Positions 36,614-44,933 of a stretch of DNA of 64,000 bases are shown here, piece after piece (position 1 is the stretch's first letter; the number at the start of each line of letters is the position of its first letter). This DNA is from PGZG01 sp046292765 (GTDB lineage: Bacteria > Pseudomonadota > Gammaproteobacteria > Pseudomonadales > Alcanivoracaceae), in assembly GCA_046292765.1 (NCBI GenBank), contig JBKBQA010000002.1, positions 186,001-250,000 on the forward strand. Reading direction: 5' to 3'. A program made the position numbers and the translations under genes. The notes under the pieces are model-generated. The model saw only the letters and a program-made list of their open reading frames with translations, ran no database searches and was not told where the DNA came from.

Positions 36614-37843
36614 ATGCCGTTATCCCGTCAACGTATCGCTATTATTGGTGCCGGTACCGCAGGTTTGGCGGCGGCTATTCTGCTGGCTCGCCAGTGCCAT
36701 GACGTTACCCTGATTGAGCGAGCGCCAGCGTTAACCCCGGTGGGTGCGGGGTTGTTGTTGCAACCCTCCGGACTGCGGGTGATGGAGTCCATGGGGCTTG
36801 GTCACGCCATGGCGGCCTATGGTGCGCGCATCGATGCGTTGTATGGCGATACCCGCTCGCAGCGCTGCATCATGCGGACAAAATATTCCGATCTGTCTGC
36901 TGGTCTGCATGGGCTGGGGGTGCATCGTGCCAGCCTGTGCCATGTACTCGATCAGGCGCTCAGCGCGGAACCTCACCAGCGCTGGATGGACACCGCCGTG
37001 CAGGCCATTCACCAGCAAGGCGACCAAGTGGTTCTCGATTTGCAGCGCGCTGCAAGCAGCGCTGCCGGGGAAGCGGATCAGCAGGCCTTTGACGCAGTGC
37101 TGGTTGCCAATGGCAGCGCTAGTACGCTCAGGCCGAGGGAACTGGTGCGCTTTGATCGTCAGTATCCGTGGGGCGCCCTGTGGGCAATCCTGCCGCAGGC
37201 GGCGCCTTTTGATGAGCCGCGTTTGCAGCAGCGTTATGACGGCAGTCATACCATGATCGGCCTGTTGCCAAGCGGCAGTACCCCGCATCAGCCGGATCAG
37301 GCACTGGTCAGTTTTTTCTGGAGCATGCCGGTGATACAGATGATGCAGTGGCATCAGCAGCCGGAACATTTTCACAGCTGGAAAGAAAGCGTGCTGTCGC
37401 TATGGCCGGAAAGCTCAACGGTACTCGCCGCACTGACCTCACCGCAGCAGTTGATCCCGGCGAGCTATCGCGATGTCATTCTCAAGCGTTGGGCGCAAGG
37501 TCGGATCGGGGTGATCGGTGATGCTGCCCATGCCATGAGTCCGCAGCTGGGGCAGGGCGCCAACATGGCACTGATGGATGCCCGGGCACTTGCTGATGCC
37601 GTGGCGCAGAACAGCAACTGGGATGATGTCTGGACGCATTATCATCGTCAGCGTGGCGGCATGATCCGTTTCTATCAAAGCATGAGCCGTTTACTGACGC
37701 CGATATTCCAATCCCGTATTCCCGGCGCTGGTTGGGGCAGAGATATGGGCTTCCCGCTGATGAATCAGCTGCCATGGCTAAGCAGAGAAATGACCCGGAC
37801 AGTGGCCGGGTTCAAATCGGGTTGGTTCACTTCCGAGCAGTAA
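36614..37843 (+). CDS. FAD-dependent monooxygenase (aromatic/UbiH-like)
   Basis: 409 residues. N-terminal dinucleotide fold IAIIGAGTAGLAAAILLAR (GxGxxG), the second FAD motif GRIGVIGDAAHAMSPQLGQG and following GANMALMDARALA. These are class A flavin monooxygenase signatures; they hydroxylate aromatic or quinone-like substrates using NAD(P)H and O2. The start is two bases after the small exported peptide gene. The next gene downstream encodes a linalool dehydratase/isomerase-like membrane protein, which hints at isoprenoid or terpenoid metabolism, without proof. Confidence 0.88.
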   Translation: MPLSRQRIAIIGAGTAGLAAAILLARQCHDVTLIERAPALTPVGAGLLLQPSGLRVMESMGLGHAMAAYGARIDALYGDTRSQRCIMRTKYSDLSAGLHGLGVHRASLCHVLDQALSAEPHQRWMDTAVQAIHQQGDQVVLDLQRAASSAAGEADQQAFDAVLVANGSASTLRPRELVRFDRQYPWGALWAILPQAAPFDEPRLQQRYDGSHTMIGLLPSGSTPHQPDQALVSFFWSMPVIQMMQWHQQPEHFHSWKESVLSLWPESSTVLAALTSPQQLIPASYRDVILKRWAQGRIGVIGDAAHAMSPQLGQGANMALMDARALADAVAQNSNWDDVWTHYHRQRGGMIRFYQSMSRLLTPIFQSRIPGAGWGRDMGFPLMNQLPWLSREMTRTVAGFKSGWFTSEQ

Positions 37844-37969
37844 GCCAAACTCAGGATGACAGGCACCCAGCAGTGCTGATCTGCACATTTCCCGTGTTTC
37901 CTGTTGCTGTTGTCACTGCAGCGCTGACCATGCCTAATAGCACAGGTCAGAACTAGCGGGTTTCATTCG

Positions 37970-39925
37970 ATGCAGCAGATCCGGATCAGCGATGCGATTC
38001 CCGATATTCCCCGGCGCGACAGCCCCCATGGCCCGGTGCAGTCGCGGCTGCGCCGTCGTTCGTTTGGCGTTTATCTGGTGCTGATCAGTCTCGGCACCTT
38101 GCCGCTGGCCCTGCAGGCCATCGGCGGGGTTGCCGTGCCAGTGGCGCTACAGGTGCTGGGCCTGGGGGTCTGGTTTCCCGGTGCGGGCTTCCTCGCTCTT
38201 GGTCTTGATGGCTGGTGGATGGCGCTACTGTCTTTCACAATATTTGTAGCCTTGCGCGTTGGCTGGTCGCTGACCGGCATGCTGGCGTTGCCGGTGGCGG
38301 GCTGGGTTTTGCCGGCCCTGATCGCGGCCATGATGGCCGGTGATGCGGTGAGTGCCGATGCCGGCTGGATTCCGCTGGTGGCATTGGTCATCGCCGCCAC
38401 AAGCTGGTTGCGTGAGGCGCGCACGCGCCGCTGGCGACATGCCCGCGCCGAGCGGCGCCGTGCCTTTTTGCCGCAGGCGCTGCGGGAGCTGGAGCAGGTC
38501 AGTGTGGCGGAACCGGATCCTGCCAGCCGCGAGCTGACACCGGAAGCACTGGTGGCAGCTCGTTATGTTTTCGATCTGGCCCTGCAACCGGTCGGGCAGT
38601 TCGAAGGTTTTAGCCGGCGCGACAATTTCCAGCTTGCTGCTCTGCGTTACCAGCTCAACTACATCAGTTATGGCCTGGCCATGATGCAGTGCCATTACAC
38701 CCCGAACTTTCACGGTTACCTGAGTCAGGCGCAGCGTTACGCCATCGAAAGCCTGACTCGTCCGGAAGTATGCGGCTACTGGAAATGGGAAAGTCGCGGC
38801 TCGTTTCGTTTTGATGTCGATCCCGCCGGCCGCGATAACGTCATGCTTACCGGCTGGTCGCTGGTGGGGATCACCGCCTATGCCGCCAACACCGGCGATA
38901 CCCGTTACGAGCAACCGGGCAGTCTGGTGTTCAAACCGTTTTATGGTGACGGCAAAACCTTTCCGCATGATTCCGGCAGTTTTATTGGCTCGCTGCTGGG
39001 CAACTGGCGCAGTGCGCCCTACACCATGTACCCGTGCGAGCCGTACTGGACCTTCCCGCTGTGCAATGCATTCGGTATCTGCGGGGTGATTCCGTTTGAT
39101 CGCCAGCACGGCACCGGGCACATGAACGAGCATTTCGACACCATGCTGACCCGCTTCGAGCAGGAGTTCCTGTTTGAAGATGGCGATATGGTGCCAATGC
39201 GCAGTGACCTGACCGGGCTCGACTTCGCCACCCGCACGTTGCCGCCACAGTTCGGCATGCTCAGTCAGCTTAGTGTGGCAATCTATTTCAACGCCCTGCA
39301 TGCCGGGCATGCGCGGCGCGCCTATGCGATAGCCCGGTATGAATCGCTGCAACTTGAAGACGGCCATCTGCAACTTGGCATACCGCACAACCTGATGGTT
39401 GATGTCGGTGACTACTCGATGAATCCCTGCTTGAATCTGGCGTTGGTAGCTCTTGCCGCGCGCGAGCAGGGCGATGAAAAGATCGCCGAGGCCGCGCTAC
39501 GCGAAGCAGAAGTCGCCCGGCCGCGACGCGACGGTGCAGCACTGGCACTGGATGGTGTGTCCTGTGCCACCAATGTCATGCTGGCCACCGCACGCTGGGC
39601 GCGGCGCAACGACTGGCGCCACCTGATCAACCGTGGGCCACAGGCGGATGCACTTAAAGGCCCGCTACTTACCGAGTGTCGGTACCCGGATGTGCTTGTG
39701 GCGCGGGCAATAAGCGATGGCCGCAATCTGGAATTGGTGCTGTACAACGGTGCCGATCCGGGCTTGCAGTCGCTTGCCATCGAACGCCTGCAACCGGGTG
39801 GCGAGTACCGCCGCAGTGATAGCAGTGAAATTCTACGTGCCGACAGTCATGGCCGTGCGGTTGTGCAATTGCACCTTGATGGCCGCACGGCGCTGACGCT
39901 GGAGCCGATGGGAGATCAGAGATGA
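37970..39925 (+). CDS. Membrane-anchored linalool dehydratase/isomerase-like protein
   Basis: 651 residues. Residues 1-148 hold four or more membrane segments (about 33-53, 55-78, 84-96, 101-122, 132-147). The C-terminal 450 residues show an alpha/alpha barrel resembling linalool dehydratase-isomerase (Ldi): YGLAMMQCHYTPNFHGYLSQ, then SRGSFRFDVDPAGRDNVMLT, and the twin-cysteine segment CEPYWTFPLC (Cys356 and Cys365, nine apart as in Ldi), followed by NAFGICGVIPFDRQHGTG. From memory the Ldi segment KGHLNLMYG carries a His where this protein has Trp296 (LTGWSLVG), so one active-site residue may differ. The next small gene overlaps it at ATGA. Function probably isoprenoid-related, unproven. Confidence 0.75.
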   Translation: MQQIRISDAIPDIPRRDSPHGPVQSRLRRRSFGVYLVLISLGTLPLALQAIGGVAVPVALQVLGLGVWFPGAGFLALGLDGWWMALLSFTIFVALRVGWSLTGMLALPVAGWVLPALIAAMMAGDAVSADAGWIPLVALVIAATSWLREARTRRWRHARAERRRAFLPQALRELEQVSVAEPDPASRELTPEALVAARYVFDLALQPVGQFEGFSRRDNFQLAALRYQLNYISYGLAMMQCHYTPNFHGYLSQAQRYAIESLTRPEVCGYWKWESRGSFRFDVDPAGRDNVMLTGWSLVGITAYAANTGDTRYEQPGSLVFKPFYGDGKTFPHDSGSFIGSLLGNWRSAPYTMYPCEPYWTFPLCNAFGICGVIPFDRQHGTGHMNEHFDTMLTRFEQEFLFEDGDMVPMRSDLTGLDFATRTLPPQFGMLSQLSVAIYFNALHAGHARRAYAIARYESLQLEDGHLQLGIPHNLMVDVGDYSMNPCLNLALVALAAREQGDEKIAEAALREAEVARPRRDGAALALDGVSCATNVMLATARWARRNDWRHLINRGPQADALKGPLLTECRYPDVLVARAISDGRNLELVLYNGADPGLQSLAIERLQPGGEYRRSDSSEILRADSHGRAVVQLHLDGRTALTLEPMGDQR

Positions 39926-40158
39926 TCTGCTGCGCCATCGGCTTGATTCTGATCGCCCAGTGGCTGGCCTGGTATCAGGCCGCACGCACGGTGTTGTTGC
40001 GCTGGCGCTGGCCGATTTTGGCCGGCATGTTGTTGATAGGTGCGCAGACCAGCGCCTTCGCGTGGCACTTGTGGCAACCAGACCCGTTCGAAGAAATGAG
40101 CGCAGAGCAACTATCTGAGTTACTTGCTGCAGGGCCGCTATGTGGTGCCCGCAGCTGA
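39922..40158 (+). CDS. Small membrane protein coupled to Ldi-like gene
   Basis: 78 residues; the start codon overlaps the stop of the preceding gene (ATGA), so translation is coupled. Two hydrophobic stretches (about 2-20 and 30-46) are followed by a short polar tail. Probably a subunit or small partner of the membrane protein encoded just upstream. Family not recognised. Confidence 0.6.
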   Translation: MICCAIGLILIAQWLAWYQAARTVLLRWRWPILAGMLLIGAQTSAFAWHLWQPDPFEEMSAEQLSELLAAGPLCGARS

Positions 40159-40176
40159 GTCAGGGGTGCCTTTTGC

Positions 40177-41322
40177 CTACAGCCCCTCGCCACCCAACGC
40201 TTCGAGAAATTTTATCCGTTGTTGCGTAGCCGGATCTTCATAGGACTCGTTGCTATAGCTTGTCAGCGGGAATCCGGCTACCGAATAGCTGCTTTGTTTG
40301 GCACTGCCATAGCGTGTCTGTTCCCCCGGGGCAGATGGCATGCGCATCACATTGATATCGGTGAGCACATAGGGGCCAGGGTTGTTTTTCTCTCGAAGCG
40401 TAGTCGCGTGTGCTTTCAAAAGGCCGATGGCGCTTGCACCGGTCAGCATAAAGGTAGCGTTCAGGTGACTGACCGGCATGCCCGATTCCGAGAAAAGATT
40501 TGCTTGTACACGATAAAAGCCGGCACTCATCACTTCAAAGTGAGCCGGTATCACAAGGTGCGCGCCTTCGACATAGGCCGATCCAAGATAATGCAGGTTT
40601 GCAGTGCTTTGATATAACTGTGCGACGGCGGTCACCGTCGCGCTTTGGCCATCAGAAAGTCTCAGCTGAGCTGCTACTGTCACCTCTGCGTCGGGGAAAG
40701 ATGCCAGTTCTGCCGCCGGGATGGTGGCGAAAAATGTTTCGACATGGCCCTGCTGAACGGCGCTGCCAAGCGGCACTGCTGAGCTGTTGCCGGAACTGTG
40801 GCGGATAAGCACATGACCACCGGTTGCTCTGACTGAGGAGCCATTAGCGCCATCGCCTTCGCTCGCCACGACTACCTTCACCGGTAGGTCATGGTTCCTG
40901 TCAAGTACATACTGGGGCAATTCAATGGAGACCTTTAGCGACGGCGCGTTGGACAGAGGTCTTTCCGCAGGGCTGAAGGCGCGTGGGTTCAGGGCGGCCC
41001 AGTCATTCTCTGTCAGCGGTTGGGAGTAGGGTGGAAACCGGGCGTTATGCCGGTAACTCTGAGCGACATCGGCCAGCTGGTCTCGCATCGGGTTGCTGAT
41101 GCCTTCAATGGCCTCGGCACGGTGATCTGGAATGCCTGGTCCATTGTCGGCTGCGGGATCGCTGATCTCAGTCTGGATGTTGCCGCTCTCAAAACGTAAA
41201 GAGGGGCTGGATAAAGGCTGCTGTCCCGTTGTATCAGCAGGCGTTCTGTCATCAACTCCCGATACATATACCAGGACAACAACAAAAGCCACAACGCCGA
41301 TCAACGGAACGAATTTACTCAT
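40177..41322 (-). CDS. Membrane-anchored protein, probable partner of the esterase
   Basis: 381 residues. One N-terminal membrane segment (FVPLIGVVAFVVVLVYVSGV), no cleavage site, then a large external part with beta-sandwich-like character (SLKVSIELPQYVLDRNHDLP). The gene follows the esterase gene by 18 bases in the same direction, so they form an operon. It may belong to the choice-of-anchor X group described in gammaproteobacteria, but this is a tentative guess. It could serve as chaperone or surface anchor for the esterase, much as lipase-specific foldases do; no foldase motif was seen. Confidence 0.55.
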   Translation of the reverse strand: MSKFVPLIGVVAFVVVLVYVSGVDDRTPADTTGQQPLSSPSLRFESGNIQTEISDPAADNGPGIPDHRAEAIEGISNPMRDQLADVAQSYRHNARFPPYSQPLTENDWAALNPRAFSPAERPLSNAPSLKVSIELPQYVLDRNHDLPVKVVVASEGDGANGSSVRATGGHVLIRHSSGNSSAVPLGSAVQQGHVETFFATIPAAELASFPDAEVTVAAQLRLSDGQSATVTAVAQLYQSTANLHYLGSAYVEGAHLVIPAHFEVMSAGFYRVQANLFSESGMPVSHLNATFMLTGASAIGLLKAHATTLREKNNPGPYVLTDINVMRMPSAPGEQTRYGSAKQSSYSVAGFPLTSYSNESYEDPATQQRIKFLEALGGEGL

Positions 41323-41340
41323 GGTGTAGCGGCCTCTCGT

Positions 41341-42429
41341 TCAGTCATTCAGCGCCTGGTATATCAGGCGAGAGAACGAGTTGCTATCCGATCCGTCAAC
41401 ATATTGCCAAGTGCCGGTCTCTTTCCAGATTTCCCACCAGCGACGAGTTACTGTCTGAGTGCGGGTAGAAAAGTCAACGGTCAGACCGGCAGAGAAGTTG
41501 TTGAGTACATAGGTGGTGTTGCCCTTATGCTGGTCAGCGACCAGATTGAAGTGGTCATAGGCCGACGCCATCAGCACCGGAAAATGATTCGGCAGCAGCC
41601 CGCGGGGCCCGAACTGCCAGGTGCGCTTGCCGTCATAGGAAATGCTGGAAGAGCAGCTTTCTATGGCATCAGGTGCAGACGCGCCACAACTGGAATGGGC
41701 CGGCACCACGGTGTCATCCGCACCGCGAATAAAGGGCTTGGTAGCAACATTGATCCCCTCGCCGCCGCTGACGGAGAAGCGCAGGCGCGGGATGGTGTTG
41801 GGCCAGTTGGCATGATTGCGTGCTCCTGATGTCGTCAAATCCAGTACCACGCCCAGCTCTTTATAGTCAGTGATATCCAGATTCATGCCCAGCACTGCGC
41901 CTGCGGCGAGCTTCATTGGCAGGGGCACGTAATCACTGTTGGCCGCCGCCACGGCGATGTCCGCAAGGTCGGTACCGCCGCCCGCACCGGCAAAATCAAT
42001 CGTTGCCACGATGTTCAGCGGGGCATAGCCGGCGCTGCTCAGCCAGGCTTCCTGATGGGCGAGAAAATATCGGCTAACCAGATCTCCGGTACTGTGGGTC
42101 ACCAGTACGCAGCCGTTGTTGCACAACCCTTCAGCGGAGTGCCTCTTCGCCTGCTCAAACACGATTTCGGCAATTCCGCCCTCAAGGCGATCGGCGGCGG
42201 ACCAGTTCAAGTAGCCCTCTGCCCGGGATTGCCAGAAGTCAGAGACTTTGCGTCGTGCCAGAATCTCTTCTTTGGAGGGCGGCTGGATAAGGTCAGTGTA
42301 AATCAGCCCGTGTACCAGAATGACGTTATGCCCGGCAATCTGGGCATTCGCGGTTGAGGCCATGAACAGGGTGGAGATCATTAATCCTGTTGCGGCGGCA
42401 ATCGACATGGCGCGTTTCTTATTGTTCAT
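41341..42429 (-). CDS. Secreted alpha/beta-hydrolase, probable lipase or esterase
   Basis: 362 residues with a signal peptide ending at ASTANAQ. The oxyanion segment NVILVHGLIYTDLIQP near the mature start and the nucleophile elbow VLVTHSTGDLVSRYF (Ser in THSTG, a variant of GxSxG with Thr in the first position) identify a lipase-like alpha/beta hydrolase. The catalytic Asp and His are likely in the second half (GADDTVVPAHSSC and YDHFNLV). Cys pairs suggest disulfides. Followed by the anchored protein in one operon and divergent from an AraC regulator. Confidence 0.8.
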   Translation of the reverse strand: MNNKKRAMSIAAATGLMISTLFMASTANAQIAGHNVILVHGLIYTDLIQPPSKEEILARRKVSDFWQSRAEGYLNWSAADRLEGGIAEIVFEQAKRHSAEGLCNNGCVLVTHSTGDLVSRYFLAHQEAWLSSAGYAPLNIVATIDFAGAGGGTDLADIAVAAANSDYVPLPMKLAAGAVLGMNLDITDYKELGVVLDLTTSGARNHANWPNTIPRLRFSVSGGEGINVATKPFIRGADDTVVPAHSSCGASAPDAIESCSSSISYDGKRTWQFGPRGLLPNHFPVLMASAYDHFNLVADQHKGNTTYVLNNFSAGLTVDFSTRTQTVTRRWWEIWKETGTWQYVDGSDSNSFSRLIYQALND

Positions 42430-42665
42430 ATCCGTTAGCCCTGCAGGTCTATGGGAATGGCTTTATCCGTGCCAGCCCACCCTAGCCGGAGATCAGAAGC
42501 CATACTGGCCAGAATGTGCACAAAAGCCGCCAGTAAGGACTGTGGCTGATGATGGCAATAGAGAACATCCGTTCACATGTCGTCAGGGGCAATCTGCTAC
42601 CGGCGTTTGCCAATGCCGGGCATTACCCTGAGAATCAATCCCATCCCTGCTGAAGTCGAACAAGA

Positions 42666-43745
42666 ATGAAAACAACAGGTAAGGACAGGAAGGAGCTGCG
42701 TTTCCCTCGAACGGTACTCGAACCCATTCGCCATGTTCTTGATCGTCAGGCGGCGGGGGTTTCTTTTGTTGACCTGCTGAGTCATCTGGGCGCCAGCCCC
42801 GAGCAGTTCGACGACCCTGCCTTTGCCATCGATGGTGAGCAGCTGTACGGGTTGTTCAAGTGGGTCAGTCATCGCACTCAGGGGCAGATCTCACTGAAGG
42901 GCTGGATGAGTCACTTCTCTGCCACCAGTGCGGGTTTGGCCGGCATGGCAGCACTGAGCGCCAGCAATGTGCGTGAGTCCCTGCTGGTAGCGGTGCGCTA
43001 CCTGCCGCTGCTGATACCGGTGATGCGGGCGGACTTGATCGAGGTGCCACCCCGGGTTCGCTTCTGCCTTGAAATGACCACCGATATGGGAGAAATGAAC
43101 AGCTTTCTGCTGGAAATCGTCACTGCTGCCGTTCATATCATTTCAAATGACGTGATGTCAGAAGAGGTTCCGCGGGCCATTCATTTCACCCACGGCTATG
43201 GTGAAGGCACTCGAGCAGAGGCTCACCGCCGCGATCTTGAAGGGGTGTTCGCCACCCGCGTGGTCTTCAATAGCGACTTTAACGGCATGGAAGGACGCTC
43301 CGATGATATGAGCGTGATGACCCGCAGCCCCAATGACGCTACCTTCAGTGCCGTGAAGCGAATCCTCGAAGATGAGCTCTCTATCGTTGATGCCACGATG
43401 TCGTTGGCAACGGTAGTGCACCATGAGCTGGTCAAATTGGCGAATACCGGCAAGTACCCATCGCTGGAAGAATTTGCCGACCGAATGAATATGTCTCCGC
43501 GGACGCTGGTGCGCAAACTCGCCAAGGAAGATACATCCTTTAAGGGCATCGCCAATGAAGTTTGGCTGAGGCTGGCAAAAGAACTGCTGATAAAAACTCG
43601 CTTCCCGATCAAGAAAATCGCCATTCAAACCGGATTCAATACCACCAACTCCTTCAGCCGCGCATTCAAGTCACTGGTGGGTGAGACCCCGCTGGTCTGG
43701 CGCAGTCGTCATCAAGGTGGGCCGACCCAGGGAGTGCTCCCCTGA
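42666..43745 (+). CDS. AraC family regulator next to esterase
   Basis: 359 residues. Ligand-binding domain of the OruR-like type and a C-terminal HTH_18: ADRMNMSPRTLVRKLAKEDT, then KKIAIQTGFNTTNSFSRAFK. The start at 42666 lacks a clear ribosome site. Divergent from the esterase operon with 236 bases between them, so regulation of esterase expression is plausible. It faces another AraC gene, whose stop is immediately adjacent. No other function visible. Confidence 0.8.
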   Translation: MKTTGKDRKELRFPRTVLEPIRHVLDRQAAGVSFVDLLSHLGASPEQFDDPAFAIDGEQLYGLFKWVSHRTQGQISLKGWMSHFSATSAGLAGMAALSASNVRESLLVAVRYLPLLIPVMRADLIEVPPRVRFCLEMTTDMGEMNSFLLEIVTAAVHIISNDVMSEEVPRAIHFTHGYGEGTRAEAHRRDLEGVFATRVVFNSDFNGMEGRSDDMSVMTRSPNDATFSAVKRILEDELSIVDATMSLATVVHHELVKLANTGKYPSLEEFADRMNMSPRTLVRKLAKEDTSFKGIANEVWLRLAKELLIKTRFPIKKIAIQTGFNTTNSFSRAFKSLVGETPLVWRSRHQGGPTQGVLP

Positions 43746-44780
43746 TTATGCTTGCCGCAACGCCCGTGGTGGCACACCGTGCCAACGCCGGCATGCGCGC
43801 GAGAATGAGCTCATCGAATCAAAACCCAGCTGCTCTGCAACCCGACCTATGCTGAGTGCATCATCGGCCAGCAGTTCTCTGGCCAGTACGGCTCGCACGT
43901 CGTCAAGCAGGTCACGAAAATGAATGCCTTCCTCGCGTAAAAGCCTTTGCAGTTTGCGTTCGCTCATCGCAAGGGTGCGGGCAATATTCGGTAAAGCGGG
44001 CGCCGCACCCTGTTCCAGTTCCTTCGCGATCAGGTCGCGCACCCGCGCGCTGATCTGGCTCTGGCGCTCTGACAGATAGTCCTCGCACAATGCGGCATTG
44101 GCGCGTGCTACCTGAGGGCTGCTGGAAGGCAGTTGCGCGGATGCAAGGCCATCCATGGCGGTATAGATTCCATCGCTTGATGCGCCAAATATCACCGGGC
44201 ACTGGAAAAATTGCTGATAAAGGGTTGGATCAGATTGGCAGGGATGCTGGAACGTAATGCGCGTTGCTCCCGCTTGAGGTACTAACTGCCGAGCGATCAG
44301 ATAGATGGATGCCATCACCGCATCTACGGAGGCATCCGCAAAGCGCGGATAGTCCGGGCGCATGCCGAGCACCAGCCCGAATTCGTTGCCTTGCTGGTCC
44401 ATTTGCATGGCGATGCCGTCGCTAATCATGCTGGCGAATCGGCAGATCAGATCACCGGCCTCATGCACGGTGGCGCTGGCCATGGCGGCCACGCCGAGGG
44501 CATGAAAGGTGGTGAGATTGACCTGCTGCGCCACCGCCAATCCAAAAGCAGGGTCGCCGCTTTCTGCCACCGCCTGATTCCACAGTCGCGTCATGTCCGC
44601 CACCGGAATGCGTTGGGCGGGATTGTTCACCAGCGCATGGTCTATATCCGCATCGGCAAACAGACGTCGATCATCAACACCGTAGGCGCGCAGAGCTCGG
44701 GCAATGGCGCCAGCCCAAGTGGCCATGGTGGTGTTCTGCAGTACGACTTTGTTATTAGTCTGCTGTTGCATTGTCGTCAT
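43746..44780 (-). CDS. AraC family regulator divergent from secreted propeller protein
   Basis: 344 residues with the same domain pattern: N-terminal ligand domain (FHALGVAAMASATVHEAGDL) and HTH_18 (ARTLAMSERKLQRLLREEG, then GRVAEQLGFDSMSSFSRACR). Its stop is adjacent to that of the regulator on the other strand. It is divergent from the secreted protein gene at 44934, whose leader carries a 33-bp tandem repeat. Probable control of that gene is inferred. Confidence 0.85.
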   Translation of the reverse strand: MTTMQQQTNNKVVLQNTTMATWAGAIARALRAYGVDDRRLFADADIDHALVNNPAQRIPVADMTRLWNQAVAESGDPAFGLAVAQQVNLTTFHALGVAAMASATVHEAGDLICRFASMISDGIAMQMDQQGNEFGLVLGMRPDYPRFADASVDAVMASIYLIARQLVPQAGATRITFQHPCQSDPTLYQQFFQCPVIFGASSDGIYTAMDGLASAQLPSSSPQVARANAALCEDYLSERQSQISARVRDLIAKELEQGAAPALPNIARTLAMSERKLQRLLREEGIHFRDLLDDVRAVLARELLADDALSIGRVAEQLGFDSMSSFSRACRRWHGVPPRALRQA

Positions 44781-44848
44781 TGGATCAATCTCTGTCGCAA
44801 AGCGGTAAAACCATAAGTCTTCCAGCGCTTACTCTCTGTGCCGCACGT

Positions 44849-44914
44849 TTTGCTTTGCCGCTACACGGCATTCCGCAACTATTTGCTTTGCCGCTACACG
44901 GCATTCCGCAACTA
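44849..44914 (+). repeat. Perfect 33-bp tandem duplication in the leader of the secreted protein gene
   Basis: The unit (starting TTTGCTTTGCCGCTACACGG) is present twice in perfect direct repeat, at 44849-44881 and 44882-44914, directly before the ribosome site of the next gene. Each copy holds a small inverted repeat, TGCCG-CTACA-CGGCA. Confidence 0.85.
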
Positions 44915-44933
44915 ACAGCATCAGGAGAACAAC

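Noticed and set aside
38225..39388. Minus-strand frame of 387 codons opposite the Ldi-like gene
   Set aside because: Shadow of the coding strand, without start signals or family likeness.
44849..44914. Tandem repeat as possible CRISPR
   Set aside because: Only two copies, directly joined without spacers.
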